DNA of 37,379 bases from a virus. The DNA lies in the IMG/VR virus record IMGVR_UViG_3300008050_000120, positions 1-37,379 of that record; one strand, written 5' to 3'. The notes beneath the pieces are model-generated. The model saw only the letters and a program-made list of their open reading frames with translations, was not told where the DNA came from and ran no database searches. Shown here piece by piece: positions 6,271-14,198 of this stretch. Made by a program: the position numbers and the translations under genes. Within the stretch, counting starts at the first letter, position 1. Each line of letters begins with the position of its first letter.

Positions 6271-7128
6271 ATGATAATATACGTGGCTACCAATAAGATA
6301 AATGGGAAGAAATATGTCGGTCAAACTATTGGCAAAATAAATAAACGAAAATGGCATCATATTGGCGATGCGATGAGAAGAAATTCTCAACGCGCTTTTC
6401 ACAGAGCTATACGAAAATATGGTGAAGCTAATTTTGATTGGGAAGTTATAGAGCGCTGTAAAACGATTGAAGAGTTAAACGGTAAAGAAAGGTTTTATAT
6501 AAAAAAGCTTAATACGTTTTATCGAGATCCAAAGTGCTGGGGGTACAATTTAACAATCGGCGGCGATGGAGCTTGTGGGTTTAAGCATAAGAATGTTCGT
6601 CGCGGTTCAGATAACCCAATGTATGGACGGGTGGTGTCTGAGGAAACGCGCGTCAGAATAAGAGAGGCGAAACGAGGATGTGTTGGTCACCCTCACACTC
6701 AGGAGGCTAAAAACAAAATATCCTCTGCTCATAAGGGCAAGAAGCTCTCTGAAGAACACAGGAAGAAGTTATCGCTCGCCAAACTTGGAAAGCCTGGACG
6801 GCCACATTCTGACGCAGAGAGAAAGGCTGCAAGCGTCAGAATGACTGGAAATAAGCTGAGCAAGGAGACCAAGGAAAAGCTTCGAATATGCAATCTAGGG
6901 AGAAAGGCTTCTGAAGAAACTAGGGCGAAAATGAGCAAGGCTTTAAAAGGAAAGGGAGTCAAGCCGGTTAGATGTATTGAGTTGAATTTGGACTTTGAGT
7001 CCGTAACACAAGCTGCATTATATTTTGATGCAAACCCCGGAGCAATAACTAGGGTCGCAAACGGTACAAGAAAGACGTTTAGGGGCTATGGTTTTTGCTA
7101 TATAAAAACACTCAGAAGGGATAATTAA
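6271..7128 (+). CDS. GIY-YIG homing endonuclease with NUMOD repeats
   Basis: This 285-aa free-standing endonuclease has a good Shine-Dalgarno (aggagagg). Residues 1-95 are the GIY-YIG nuclease domain (IIYVATN..NGKKYVGQT, a basic segment with KRKWHH, and a conserved Glu in NGKERFYIKKLN). Residues 105-235 contain NUMOD3-type DNA-binding repeats (SEETRVRIREAKRG, SEEHRKKLSLAKLGK, SKETKEKL, SEETRAKMSKALKG). The C-terminus is NUMOD1-like (PVRCIELNLDFESVTQAALYF). It abuts the DNA ligase gene with no gap, the usual setting for a Seg-type mobile gene. Confidence 0.92.
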   Translation: MIIYVATNKINGKKYVGQTIGKINKRKWHHIGDAMRRNSQRAFHRAIRKYGEANFDWEVIERCKTIEELNGKERFYIKKLNTFYRDPKCWGYNLTIGGDGACGFKHKNVRRGSDNPMYGRVVSEETRVRIREAKRGCVGHPHTQEAKNKISSAHKGKKLSEEHRKKLSLAKLGKPGRPHSDAERKAASVRMTGNKLSKETKEKLRICNLGRKASEETRAKMSKALKGKGVKPVRCIELNLDFESVTQAALYFDANPGAITRVANGTRKTFRGYGFCYIKTLRRDN

Positions 7129-8277
7129 ATGAAGCTGCCAACACTCTATGGAAAGTCAAAAAATGGAAAAATTAAGGAGTGGACAATCTCTGTTCTTGAA
7201 ATGGGAGACGGAACTTGCTATATAGAGACGGAACATGGTTACGAAGATGGGAAAAAGCAGCTCGATTCAAGATTGGTGTCTGAAGGTAAGAATTTGGGCA
7301 GAGCAAATGAAACTGATGCAAAAACTCAGGCATGTTCCGAAGCTAAGTCTTCTCACAATAAGAAGAAAGACGAAGGATATGTAGAAGATAAGACCAAGAT
7401 TCCGTCTGCATCAGACGGCTTGTTCCTTCCGATGCTTGCCCACCGATACGATAAGCATGCATCGAAGATTAAGTTCCCCTGTTTTGTTCAGGCAAAATTA
7501 GATGGAGCGAGGTTTTGTGCTAGAAAAGAAGATGGAAAAGTAACAATGTGGTCCCGGAAGGGAAAGGTCACAGAGATCTTAAGCAATATTATCTCTCAGC
7601 TAGAGACGCTTCTTGACGAGGGTCAGTCTGTAGATGGAGAGGCTTATGTTCATGGCTGGACATTCCAGCGGGTTATTTCTGCGGTTAAGAAGCAGAGGGC
7701 AGATACAGATGTATTAGAATATCATATCTATGATTTCCCGCATAAGACTCTTCCATTTGAGTCGAGAATGATTACTCATGATTCGGACGGGGTTCCGAGT
7801 TATTCTGCGTATAACCTTAACTTCAAAGATCGAATCAAGGGCTGTCCCAACATCAAGGTTGTAGAGACTTATACCGCAGATTCTAGTGATAATCTAAACT
7901 CTTATGAAGAAAAGTTTGTATCACTAGCGTATGAAGGATTAATGGCGAGAAATATTGGAAGTCCTTATGTTTACAAATCCCGGAGTTATTCTCTTCAGAA
8001 GGTTAAGCGTTTTATCTCGGATGAGTATGAGATTGTCGGATTTACCGATGGGGATGGGAGAGAGTCGGGCCTTGTTGTTTGGCGATGTGTGACTGATTCT
8101 GGGGATGAGTTTGGAGTCAGGCCGATGGGCACTCACGAAAGGCGAGCTGAATTATTTAAGAATGGAGACAAGTACATAGGGGAGAGGCTAACCGTTCAAT
8201 ATTTTGAGCTTTCGGAGGACGGTGTACCTCGTTTTCCGGTTGGCGTTGGACTGAGACCGGAATGGGATATGTCCTAG
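7129..8277 (+). CDS. ATP-dependent DNA ligase
   Basis: This 382-aa enzyme seals nicks in DNA. An N-terminal WGR-like segment (about residues 1-70) and a charged linker precede the nucleotidyltransferase core. The catalytic lysine is K123 in QAKLDGAR (motif I), with motif III DGEAYVHG (169-176), IIIa YHIYDF, IV YEGLMARN and V LQKVKRF, then an OB domain (YEIVGFTDGDGRE...FGVRPMGTHERR). All core motifs are intact. Its start codon directly follows the GIY-YIG stop. Confidence 0.93.
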   Translation: MKLPTLYGKSKNGKIKEWTISVLEMGDGTCYIETEHGYEDGKKQLDSRLVSEGKNLGRANETDAKTQACSEAKSSHNKKKDEGYVEDKTKIPSASDGLFLPMLAHRYDKHASKIKFPCFVQAKLDGARFCARKEDGKVTMWSRKGKVTEILSNIISQLETLLDEGQSVDGEAYVHGWTFQRVISAVKKQRADTDVLEYHIYDFPHKTLPFESRMITHDSDGVPSYSAYNLNFKDRIKGCPNIKVVETYTADSSDNLNSYEEKFVSLAYEGLMARNIGSPYVYKSRSYSLQKVKRFISDEYEIVGFTDGDGRESGLVVWRCVTDSGDEFGVRPMGTHERRAELFKNGDKYIGERLTVQYFELSEDGVPRFPVGVGLRPEWDMS

Positions 8278-8281
8278 GGCT

Positions 8282-8617
8282 ATGAGTAATGAAGTAATAA
8301 ATAACTTCACTATTAAAGATGGAGCGCTATTAGCTTCCGAAATGCACGTTTCTCTGGGTGATTATACCTCTCTTATGGGCGGAATAACATTCGCCGGTAT
8401 GGAGGGGTATCTTCCAACGTCAGATGGTTTCATCTTAGAGATAACAGATGACACTATAAACCATCTAGAGCATCAATATTTGAGTGAAGGATTTAAGCTA
8501 TTAATCTTAATGGCCCTATCGCTTGGCAGTGATAAGCTGATAGTCTCGAATAAAGTGGCCGAATGGCCTGGAGTTCCAGTTTATGAGCAGTATTATGAAC
8601 GACAGAATAATAAATGA
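8282..8617 (+). CDS. Tandem paralogue family, copy A
   Basis: 111 aa. First of five paralogues sharing an N-terminal F-x-I-x-D/N-x-L-A-S pattern, a central acidic/hydrophobic part, a conserved helix (SEGxxLLxLxAxSxG) and a final strand pair leading to G-V/I-P-x-Y-E. This copy has LSEGFKLLILMALSLG and PGVPVYEQYYE. No function is recognised; the shared fold looks small alpha/beta. The next start codon lies inside its PVYE codons. Confidence 0.75.
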   Translation: MSNEVINNFTIKDGALLASEMHVSLGDYTSLMGGITFAGMEGYLPTSDGFILEITDDTINHLEHQYLSEGFKLLILMALSLGSDKLIVSNKVAEWPGVPVYEQYYERQNNK

Positions 8618-8876
8618 CTTTGTAATTGAAGATGGAATGCTCTTAGCCTCAAAGAAGCATATAGAGGATACAGATATATTTATGATACTGGTTGACTCCT
8701 GTTTCTCTTCGGGTGCCTTTGAGGCCGAGGTAAGCTCGGCTCAAAGGTTTTATATAGACTCTACGGTTAGCGAGGGACTTTCTTTGTTGTATTTGTTTGC
8801 AGAATCATTCGGTTGTTGGAAAATACGATTCACTACAGACGGTCCGGTTTATGAGGGAATCCCAACTTATGAGTAA
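8583..8876 (+). CDS. Tandem paralogue family, copy B
   Basis: 97 aa; start ATG 8583 is embedded in the Tyr-Glu codons (tATGAG) of copy A, giving a 35-nt overlap. ATG 8595 is the alternative. It has IEDGMLLAS near the start, SEGLSLLYLFAESFGC in the helix, and ends DGPVYEGIPTYE. Very close to copies D and E in the helix and tail. Confidence 0.72.
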   Translation: MSSIMNDRIINDFVIEDGMLLASKKHIEDTDIFMILVDSCFSSGAFEAEVSSAQRFYIDSTVSEGLSLLYLFAESFGCWKIRFTTDGPVYEGIPTYE

Positions 8877-9291
8877 TCTTCCTATGGTTAGAGAGAAAGA
8901 GGGTTTTAGAGCTTCTACAAAACATGTTAAGTGGTCTGATTATTTTGCTTTAATGAGCCCGAACCAGAGAAAAACGTTTGCCTATAGTCTGAAGGGATTA
9001 AATGGATTCACTTTTCGCTTAGGAGACTCTGGTATAGAATCATTAGATAATGACGAGCTTAGTGAGGGGCTAAGGCTTCTCATACTGATGGCTATATCCT
9101 TTAACTGTGATTACCTAGAGGTATCTAAGGATGGAGAAATCTGGTCTGGAATTCCGACTTATGATCAGTCTATAACAGCTCATAGGCCAGTCCGAGGAAT
9201 TTCTTCTGATTTAATTTACTTAGACGAAGGTATGGGCATAGAACCTGTTTATCAGAAATTCTATACGAGAAAGATTAGGGAAGATGACTGA
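8869..9291 (+). CDS. Tandem paralogue family, copy C
   Basis: 140 aa from ATG 8869, again embedded in the final TAT GAG TAA of copy B (8-nt overlap). It is most like copy A (SEGLRLLILMAISFNC) and carries a longer C-terminus after IPTYD that ends EPVYQKFYTRK. Confidence 0.72.
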   Translation: MSNLPMVREKEGFRASTKHVKWSDYFALMSPNQRKTFAYSLKGLNGFTFRLGDSGIESLDNDELSEGLRLLILMAISFNCDYLEVSKDGEIWSGIPTYDQSITAHRPVRGISSDLIYLDEGMGIEPVYQKFYTRKIREDD

Positions 9292-9553
9292 TGACTTTCT
9301 CATTGAGAATGAGGAGCTTATAGCTTCCTTCGCTCACCTATCATACAGAGATATGGATGTGATAGAGCTTACTAGCATAACTTCTGATGCCTCTTTCATT
9401 AAGATAGCTGACACCACCAAGGACTTTATCACGGCAGCAACAATTGATGAGGGGCTGGGACTTCTATATTTGTTTGCAGAGTCCCTCGGCTGTAAGAAGA
9501 TAAGGTTTATTTTGGATGGTCCAACTTATGAGGGGATACCAACTTATGAGTAA
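9284..9553 (+). CDS. Tandem paralogue family, copy D
   Basis: 89 aa from ATG 9284, overlapping the end of copy C by 8 nt. It has IENEELIAS at the start, DEGLGLLYLFAESLGC in the helix and the end DGPTYEGIPTYE, matching copy B. Function unknown. Confidence 0.72.
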   Translation: MTDDFLIENEELIASFAHLSYRDMDVIELTSITSDASFIKIADTTKDFITAATIDEGLGLLYLFAESLGCKKIRFILDGPTYEGIPTYE

Positions 9554-9899
9554 TAAATTCCAAATAGAGAAGGTTCTTGTATCTTCGACTCTTCACATTA
9601 ATGATGAAGATGTTTGGCTAATAGAGGTTGAGGCTGAATCTTTTGATATTCCATATGAATTCGCAAGTGAGGAAATTTATATAAGAGTCTGTGAGGATTC
9701 AAAGATGATTATGAATTCAGCAAGTACAAGTGAAGGCTTTGCTCTGCTGTATCTGTTTGCAGAATCTTTCGGATGCAAAAATATACGCTTCAAAGCAGAT
9801 GGTCCAGTTTATGATGGAATTCCAACTTACCTTGATACTGAGGTGGGTTTTGATGCCTACGAAGCACATTATCACTCTGATTTGGATCCCAATTTTTAA
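9546..9899 (+). CDS. Tandem paralogue family, copy E
   Basis: 117 aa from ATG 9546, embedded in the terminal TAT GAG TAA of copy D as at the B/C junction. It shows SEGFALLYLFAESFGC and DGPVYDGIPTY, plus an extra acidic tail. Last copy of the array; a short spacer with an AATCAA/TTGATT inverted repeat (about 9918-9938) follows. Confidence 0.72.
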   Translation: MSNKFQIEKVLVSSTLHINDEDVWLIEVEAESFDIPYEFASEEIYIRVCEDSKMIMNSASTSEGFALLYLFAESFGCKNIRFKADGPVYDGIPTYLDTEVGFDAYEAHYHSDLDPNF

Positions 9900-9998
9900 C
9901 TCATTTATTGCATGAAAATCAATTAATATTCTTGATTAAGGAAACACTAACAACACCTATGAGGAGACACTTGCGGCCACTGGCCGTCGTATGAGAAT

Positions 9999-10202
9999 AT
10001 GAAAAACTTTAATAAGAAAACCATCTTGAAGGAAAATAATATTAAGAGAAATCAGACTCATGAAGACGATGATTACGATTATGATGACAGATGGGACGAA
10101 GTATATGATCGCTTATTCGATCAGAAACAGGCCGAAAAAGCCAGGAAGGCAGAGAGAAGAGAAGCCAGACCCTACAGCAAAAAGGGGCTAAAGTCGGAGT
10201 AG
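9999..10202 (+). CDS. Small highly charged protein
   Basis: 67 aa: a basic N-terminus (KNFNKKTILKENNIKR), an acidic central run (EDDDYDYDDRWDE) and a basic C-terminal helix (EKARKAERREARPYSKKG). Probably disordered or coiled; no family. The ribosome site is weak. It ends one base before the sigma factor gene. A palindromic CGGCCA/TGGCCG lies 20-30 nt upstream. Confidence 0.55.
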   Translation: MKNFNKKTILKENNIKRNQTHEDDDYDYDDRWDEVYDRLFDQKQAEKARKAERREARPYSKKGLKSE

Positions 10203-10203
10203 C

Positions 10204-11046
10204 ATGAATACAGAACTAATAGATAAAATCATCAGAGAAAATCCAATATTGCCCGCTGCCAGTCAGCTAGCCTTAATAGAGGAGTGGCAAGAGCGGGCAG
10301 ATAAGTCAGCGCTTGACAGGCTGGTTTTGTCAAATATGAGAATTGTGACAAAAGAAGCTTATGTTTTTAAAAAGAGAAACCAGCATTTATCTTATAGTGA
10401 CTTAGTCCAAGAGGGAATTGCCGGCCTTTTAAAAGCGGCGAAAATGTTCGATAGAGATAAGGAAACTCTGTTTCTAACATACGCTATGTGGTGGGTGAGA
10501 GTTAATATGAGACAGCACGTTATGTCGTACAGGTCCATTGTTAAGCTCGGAACCTCAAGAGACGATAGGGTTTTATTTTCTAATCTGTCCAAAACTACAA
10601 AGCTTGCGGAAGAAAAAGGTTTGGCCGGAGAGGATAAAATTTCTTTCATAGCAGAGCGATTGAATGTAAAACCTTCTTCTGTAAAAAAGATGAGCGGTTC
10701 TCTTCGCGGCTTTGACACAAGGCTTGATGCTCCGGTCAAGAGTAGCGATGGAAACAATACTTTAAAGGTAGACTTAGTTCCAGATGAGAGGTCAGAGCAA
10801 AACTTAGATAATATTTGTTTTAAGAAAGATAATATGAGCATCCTACTGAGAGCTTTGGTAGATAACATGCCTGATGATGAGGGTAAGATTCTAAGAGATA
10901 GGTTTCTCAGAGAAGAACCAAAGACTCTTCGGGAAGTCGCTAAGGAAATGGGAATTTCCAGAGAGTGGGTTAGAAAGTTAGAGCTTAGAGCTATTGATAG
11001 AATTAGAAAGCGATTAGCCTCTGAGCATGGAATCAGGGAACTTTGA
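10204..11046 (+). CDS. RpoH-like sigma-70 family RNA polymerase sigma factor
   Basis: This 280-aa sigma factor would redirect host RNA polymerase to phage promoters. Region 2 spans about residues 37-115 (DLVQEG at 66-71; TYAMWWVR at 92-99). Next comes a segment resembling the RpoH box (DRVLFSNLSKTTK, from 121), specific to heat-shock-type sigmas, and region 4 with a helix-turn-helix near the C-terminus (TLREVAKEMGISREWVRKLELRAIDRIRKR, about 240-270). Length and layout fit sigma-32. It heads a short operon: the methyltransferase start overlaps its TGA. It is the natural candidate to read the ATA-N14-ACTATA promoter family, some of which share a C-rich stretch with sigma-32 promoters. Confidence 0.88.
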   Translation: MNTELIDKIIRENPILPAASQLALIEEWQERADKSALDRLVLSNMRIVTKEAYVFKKRNQHLSYSDLVQEGIAGLLKAAKMFDRDKETLFLTYAMWWVRVNMRQHVMSYRSIVKLGTSRDDRVLFSNLSKTTKLAEEKGLAGEDKISFIAERLNVKPSSVKKMSGSLRGFDTRLDAPVKSSDGNNTLKVDLVPDERSEQNLDNICFKKDNMSILLRALVDNMPDDEGKILRDRFLREEPKTLREVAKEMGISREWVRKLELRAIDRIRKRLASEHGIREL

Positions 11047-11540
11047 TGGCTAAAAAAGATAAAGCTACTGAGATTTCCAAGCCCGTTGAGGTTACTAGCT
11101 GGAATACTGCTATCAAAAGACGTAAGCCGTCTGCACCACTCGCCCTCTTAATGGAAGAGGCTTTGTTGGAAGATAGCATCTTAGATTACGGATGTGGCCG
11201 TGGAGGCGATCTAAAACACCTAAAGAGCAATGGTCACAGCGTACATGGATATGATCCACATTGGGGACCAAAAGAGCTTATTGACAAAGAATACAATACA
11301 ATATTATGCACTTATGTGTTGAACGTATTGCAAGAGGATGAGGCGGATTATGTCGTTAGCGATATAGAGCGTAGGCTAGCTCCGGGCGGAACAGCATTTA
11401 TAACTGTCAGAAGAGATATATCTGTGGACGGAAAGACAACAAAAGGCTTCCAAAGAAATGTGGTATTAGACCTTCCTATTTACAAGGAAAAGAAGGGTCA
11501 GTACTGCATGTATGAAATAACAAGACCCGTAGGACAGTAG
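11046..11540 (+). CDS. Class I SAM-dependent methyltransferase
   Basis: 164 aa, start ATG 11046 overlapping the sigma stop (TGATG). SAM-binding motif I is ILDYGCGRGGDL (about 45-56); motif II ends in HGYDPHW; the motif IV region is YNTILCTYVLNVLQ; and the motif post-IV region is LAPGGTAFITVRRD. The substrate is not evident. Compact phage and DNA-phosphorothioation-associated methyltransferases have a similar plan. Possible targets are a small molecule, RNA or DNA base. Confidence 0.78.
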   Translation: MAKKDKATEISKPVEVTSWNTAIKRRKPSAPLALLMEEALLEDSILDYGCGRGGDLKHLKSNGHSVHGYDPHWGPKELIDKEYNTILCTYVLNVLQEDEADYVVSDIERRLAPGGTAFITVRRDISVDGKTTKGFQRNVVLDLPIYKEKKGQYCMYEITRPVGQ

Positions 11541-11546
11541 GTTTTT

Positions 11547-12695
11547 ATGATTTATAGAGATAAGAATGAGAGAATTAATCTATTGGTGAGGGAGCATTTG
11601 GTTCCAAACCGAGAGCTTTTGGCTCTAGATCCAATCATTGCAGGAGGGTCAATTCTCTTTTGCTATCTGTTAGAGAAATCTTGCCAGGAGAATTTCCACT
11701 GGAACCTTTTGCTAAAGCGACTAAAAATATCGAATGGTCGCAATCTTGCAAAGGGAGCTTCTAGCGGAGACTACTCCGACATTGACTTCTGGTTTACGGA
11801 AGACAACGATGTTCATTCAAATCCAGATTCTAAATATAAAGAGCTTGTAGCAGATTACACGGAACAACTTGCCTATTATAAGAAAGGCTTATCCTCCAAA
11901 TACTCTCTCTCTCAGAAGTTAGCGGGGGTCAAGAAACACCCAAACAATACTTTTAATGTGTTTGGAGAGATAGCTTCCGCTAAGGCGGGACATCTGGCGA
12001 TTGGGCAGACGTCAAAAATAGGTCGCTCTCTTGATCTTCAAGGGGTGCTTAGTTCGACAAATTGGGCAAATACTTTTTCTCCAAGAAATATTTCTCCACC
12101 GAGAATGAAAGATGTCAATCATCAGTTTATAAAGAAGCCGGTCGAATCAGTTGAGGCTCTCATATCTGATTTCGATTTTACGAACTGTATGGTGGCATGG
12201 AAAGATGACTATCTGTATTACGATTCAGAGTTGATGGACCTATTTAATAGCGGGACTCTAAAGCTAAATGCAGATGAACAATACGTGTCTGGAAGTCTTC
12301 CGTCTAAGGTTTTCAATGCATTGAGGGCTCTTAAGTACGGAAGGAGATACGGACTCGACTTTGATGAAACTTTAATGCAGCATATTTTCAAGGTTTATGT
12401 TGACTGCAAGTCTTTAGATTATGATGCTTATGATAAAAAGGTGGCTTATATTAAGTGGACTTATGGTCAAGAGCGGGCTACAAGTCATACTTTCAAATCA
12501 ATGGTTGCTCGCCTCAAGGGACAGTTTGAAACGGTATCAGAAATGAAAACCTTTAAGCAGGAGTATGCCCTATATCTTATTGATGATGAGAAGAATCTGC
12601 CAGGGCTTAAGGCTTATATAGATAAATTGGGAATCAATAAGGATGGGAAAGAAGAACAGGGTGTGGAACGGGTAGTCGAGGCTTTTAGCTTTTGA
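11547..12695 (+). CDS. Predicted nucleotidyltransferase-fold protein
   Basis: 382 aa. The N-terminal region has the nucleotidyltransferase signature: IIAGGSIL (30-37), a 40-residue spacer, then SDIDFWF (77-83), i.e. G-G-S followed by D-x-D. A later strand, ISDFDFTNC, probably provides the third carboxylate. The C-terminal half is helical (ALRALKYGRRYGLDFDETLMQ). Similar GGS...DxD proteins occur in large viruses, but their substrate is unknown. Nucleotide transfer to RNA or protein is inferred from fold only. Confidence 0.65.
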   Translation: MIYRDKNERINLLVREHLVPNRELLALDPIIAGGSILFCYLLEKSCQENFHWNLLLKRLKISNGRNLAKGASSGDYSDIDFWFTEDNDVHSNPDSKYKELVADYTEQLAYYKKGLSSKYSLSQKLAGVKKHPNNTFNVFGEIASAKAGHLAIGQTSKIGRSLDLQGVLSSTNWANTFSPRNISPPRMKDVNHQFIKKPVESVEALISDFDFTNCMVAWKDDYLYYDSELMDLFNSGTLKLNADEQYVSGSLPSKVFNALRALKYGRRYGLDFDETLMQHIFKVYVDCKSLDYDAYDKKVAYIKWTYGQERATSHTFKSMVARLKGQFETVSEMKTFKQEYALYLIDDEKNLPGLKAYIDKLGINKDGKEEQGVERVVEAFSF

Positions 12696-12724
12696 TTTCA
12701 AACAAGCAAAGAAAAGAGAAATAA

Positions 12725-13510
12725 ATGTCAAAAAAAATTAACAAGTCTTACGATAAATTCTTAGAGCTACTTTTGTCCTTAAATAAAAAGGAGAAAAAAT
12801 GGCGATGGGCAAGACAAAAATATACTGATGATTCGCGAGTCTTGGAATATTGGAAGACTTTATCTAATAAAGCAAAGACCGCAATCGTAGGAGACTCTAG
12901 GTGGAATCATTATCCGATTTGGACCTACTCTAGCACAGATGCAAAAAAAGGGTTCGGAGAGGTTTTTGAGAATCTTGTAGCGGCGCTCTGTTATAGTCAG
13001 ACCGATAGAAAGATTTTGGTAAATCATTCCAAAGGAATTTTCGCAATTCATGTTCTTGATACTGTGTCTTCAGAGGAACGGATTAAAATGTCAAGAAGAC
13101 TAATTAATTCCAAAGACTCTCGGGTTAGAGGCCGGGTTGTAAATATTCTTCCAATCGCTTCTGCAAAGAAGATGATGAGAAATAGATCATTGCGCTCGAT
13201 GCCAAGAAACATTCAGACGAAGTTGGTGGCTAGAATTGGATTTGATAACTGCTATAAGGATTTTATTCCAGAGAATATAAGCAAACGTCCTTGGGGACTA
13301 GAGCGCAGAGCTTTACGCTTGGCAACCAAGAAAGATCTTAATTCACTTATCGCTAAGGTAAAGAGCGGAACTTATGCTCCCAATAATCTTATTATTGAAG
13401 AAATAGTTAAGAAGCTTTCACCGGATGAAGTAATCTTTTTTCTTGGAGATATAGGGGATAATGAGAGAGCCGCAAAGATCGCGGCGACTATTTTGGACTT
13501 ATCCAAATAG
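12725..13510 (+). CDS. Helical, possibly HEAT-like, hypothetical protein
   Basis: 261 aa, basic. It is predominantly helical with short repeating units (SRVRGRVVNILPIASAKKM, RRALRLATKKDLNSL, ERAAKIAATIL) that suggest HEAT/ARM-like packing. Comparable helical proteins are encoded at 22828, 30479 and 31229, perhaps one expanded family. No catalytic motif is seen. Confidence 0.65.
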   Translation: MSKKINKSYDKFLELLLSLNKKEKKWRWARQKYTDDSRVLEYWKTLSNKAKTAIVGDSRWNHYPIWTYSSTDAKKGFGEVFENLVAALCYSQTDRKILVNHSKGIFAIHVLDTVSSEERIKMSRRLINSKDSRVRGRVVNILPIASAKKMMRNRSLRSMPRNIQTKLVARIGFDNCYKDFIPENISKRPWGLERRALRLATKKDLNSLIAKVKSGTYAPNNLIIEEIVKKLSPDEVIFFLGDIGDNERAAKIAATILDLSK

Positions 13511-13526
13511 TACACAAAGGACGGTT

Positions 13527-13796
13527 ATGAAGGCTAAAAAAGAGATAATAAAAGTCTTTGGATTTAAAGTTAGGAATCCAGCGACTGGAGAGTATTTAGG
13601 AAAGTGGGGTTGGACTAGTCGCGGGAAAGTGTGGACAAGAAAGTTTGACGCAATTAATGCTATTAAAAGTCAGATGGCCTCTATGAAGTACCATAGTGAT
13701 GGCTCACAAGAAGAGGCTTTAACGTGGGAGTTTGTGGAGCTAGGTGAGATCGGAACTTCTTCTGTCCTCTTTGTGCTAGAAAAACTAAGCTCTTAA
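13527..13796 (+). CDS. Hypothetical protein
   Basis: 89 aa from ATG 13527 after aaagga. Alternating strands (IIKVFGFKVRNPATGEYLGKWGWTSRGKVW) and a helix suggest a small alpha/beta domain. No family is recognised. Its stop overlaps the stop of a convergent reverse-strand frame. Confidence 0.65.
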   Translation: MKAKKEIIKVFGFKVRNPATGEYLGKWGWTSRGKVWTRKFDAINAIKSQMASMKYHSDGSQEEALTWEFVELGEIGTSSVLFVLEKLSS

Positions 13797-14038
13797 TCTG
13801 GAAGTTCTAGTTCAATTATTTCTTTTATGATAGGGTTGGACACTTCGAACTTACTGTCTATTATAGATCTCGTTGCAAGTGGTGTTGTAGATATATTATA
13901 CTCTACAGCGTAAGGTGTTTCGGTAGTTTTGCTTCTGTCATTTACTCTGCTAAAGACAACTCCTGCCGGAATAGCAGTGCCAAGAAATAGTAGGGCTAAC
14001 AAAAATAATTTACATACTTCATACGTGGTTTCCTTCAA
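13793..14038 (-). CDS. Possible reverse-strand membrane/secreted protein
   Basis: 81 aa with a strong hydrophobic stretch near the N-terminus (KLFLLALLFLGTAIPAGVVF), like a signal anchor, followed by a polar domain. Only a TTG start is available (14038) and no clear ribosome site is seen; an ATG preceded by GAAGGA lies nearby in another frame. It is convergent with the plus-strand gene ending at 13796. Real gene or chance; a frame error near the start is possible. Confidence 0.4.
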   Translation of the reverse strand: MKETTYEVCKLFLLALLFLGTAIPAGVVFSRVNDRSKTTETPYAVEYNISTTPLATRSIIDSKFEVSNPIIKEIIELELPD

Positions 14039-14146
14039 ACATACATTTGTGATCTAATCATTGAATATTAGCAGGTTTTTAGAACAATAATCTGCTAAAT
14101 AAAATGCTGGCTATCCGGCTTGAAATGGGGCTTGATAAATTTTCTA

Positions 14147-14176
14147 ATACGGCTTTCCCCTCTACTATATCTCGGT
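14147..14176 (+). promoter_or_regulatory. Phage promoter motif, copy 2
   Basis: ATA at 14147-14149, 14 nt with TTTCCCCTCT, ACTATAT at 14164-14170, then CTCGGTG. Transcription would start at about 14176, just ahead of tilS. This argues against the GTG at 14175 as start codon. Confidence 0.65.
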
Positions 14177-14198
14177 GAACCTGAACGAAAAGGCCAGC

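Noticed and set aside
10392-10868. 158-codon reverse-strand frame opposite the sigma gene
   Set aside because: Antisense shadow of a well-supported gene.
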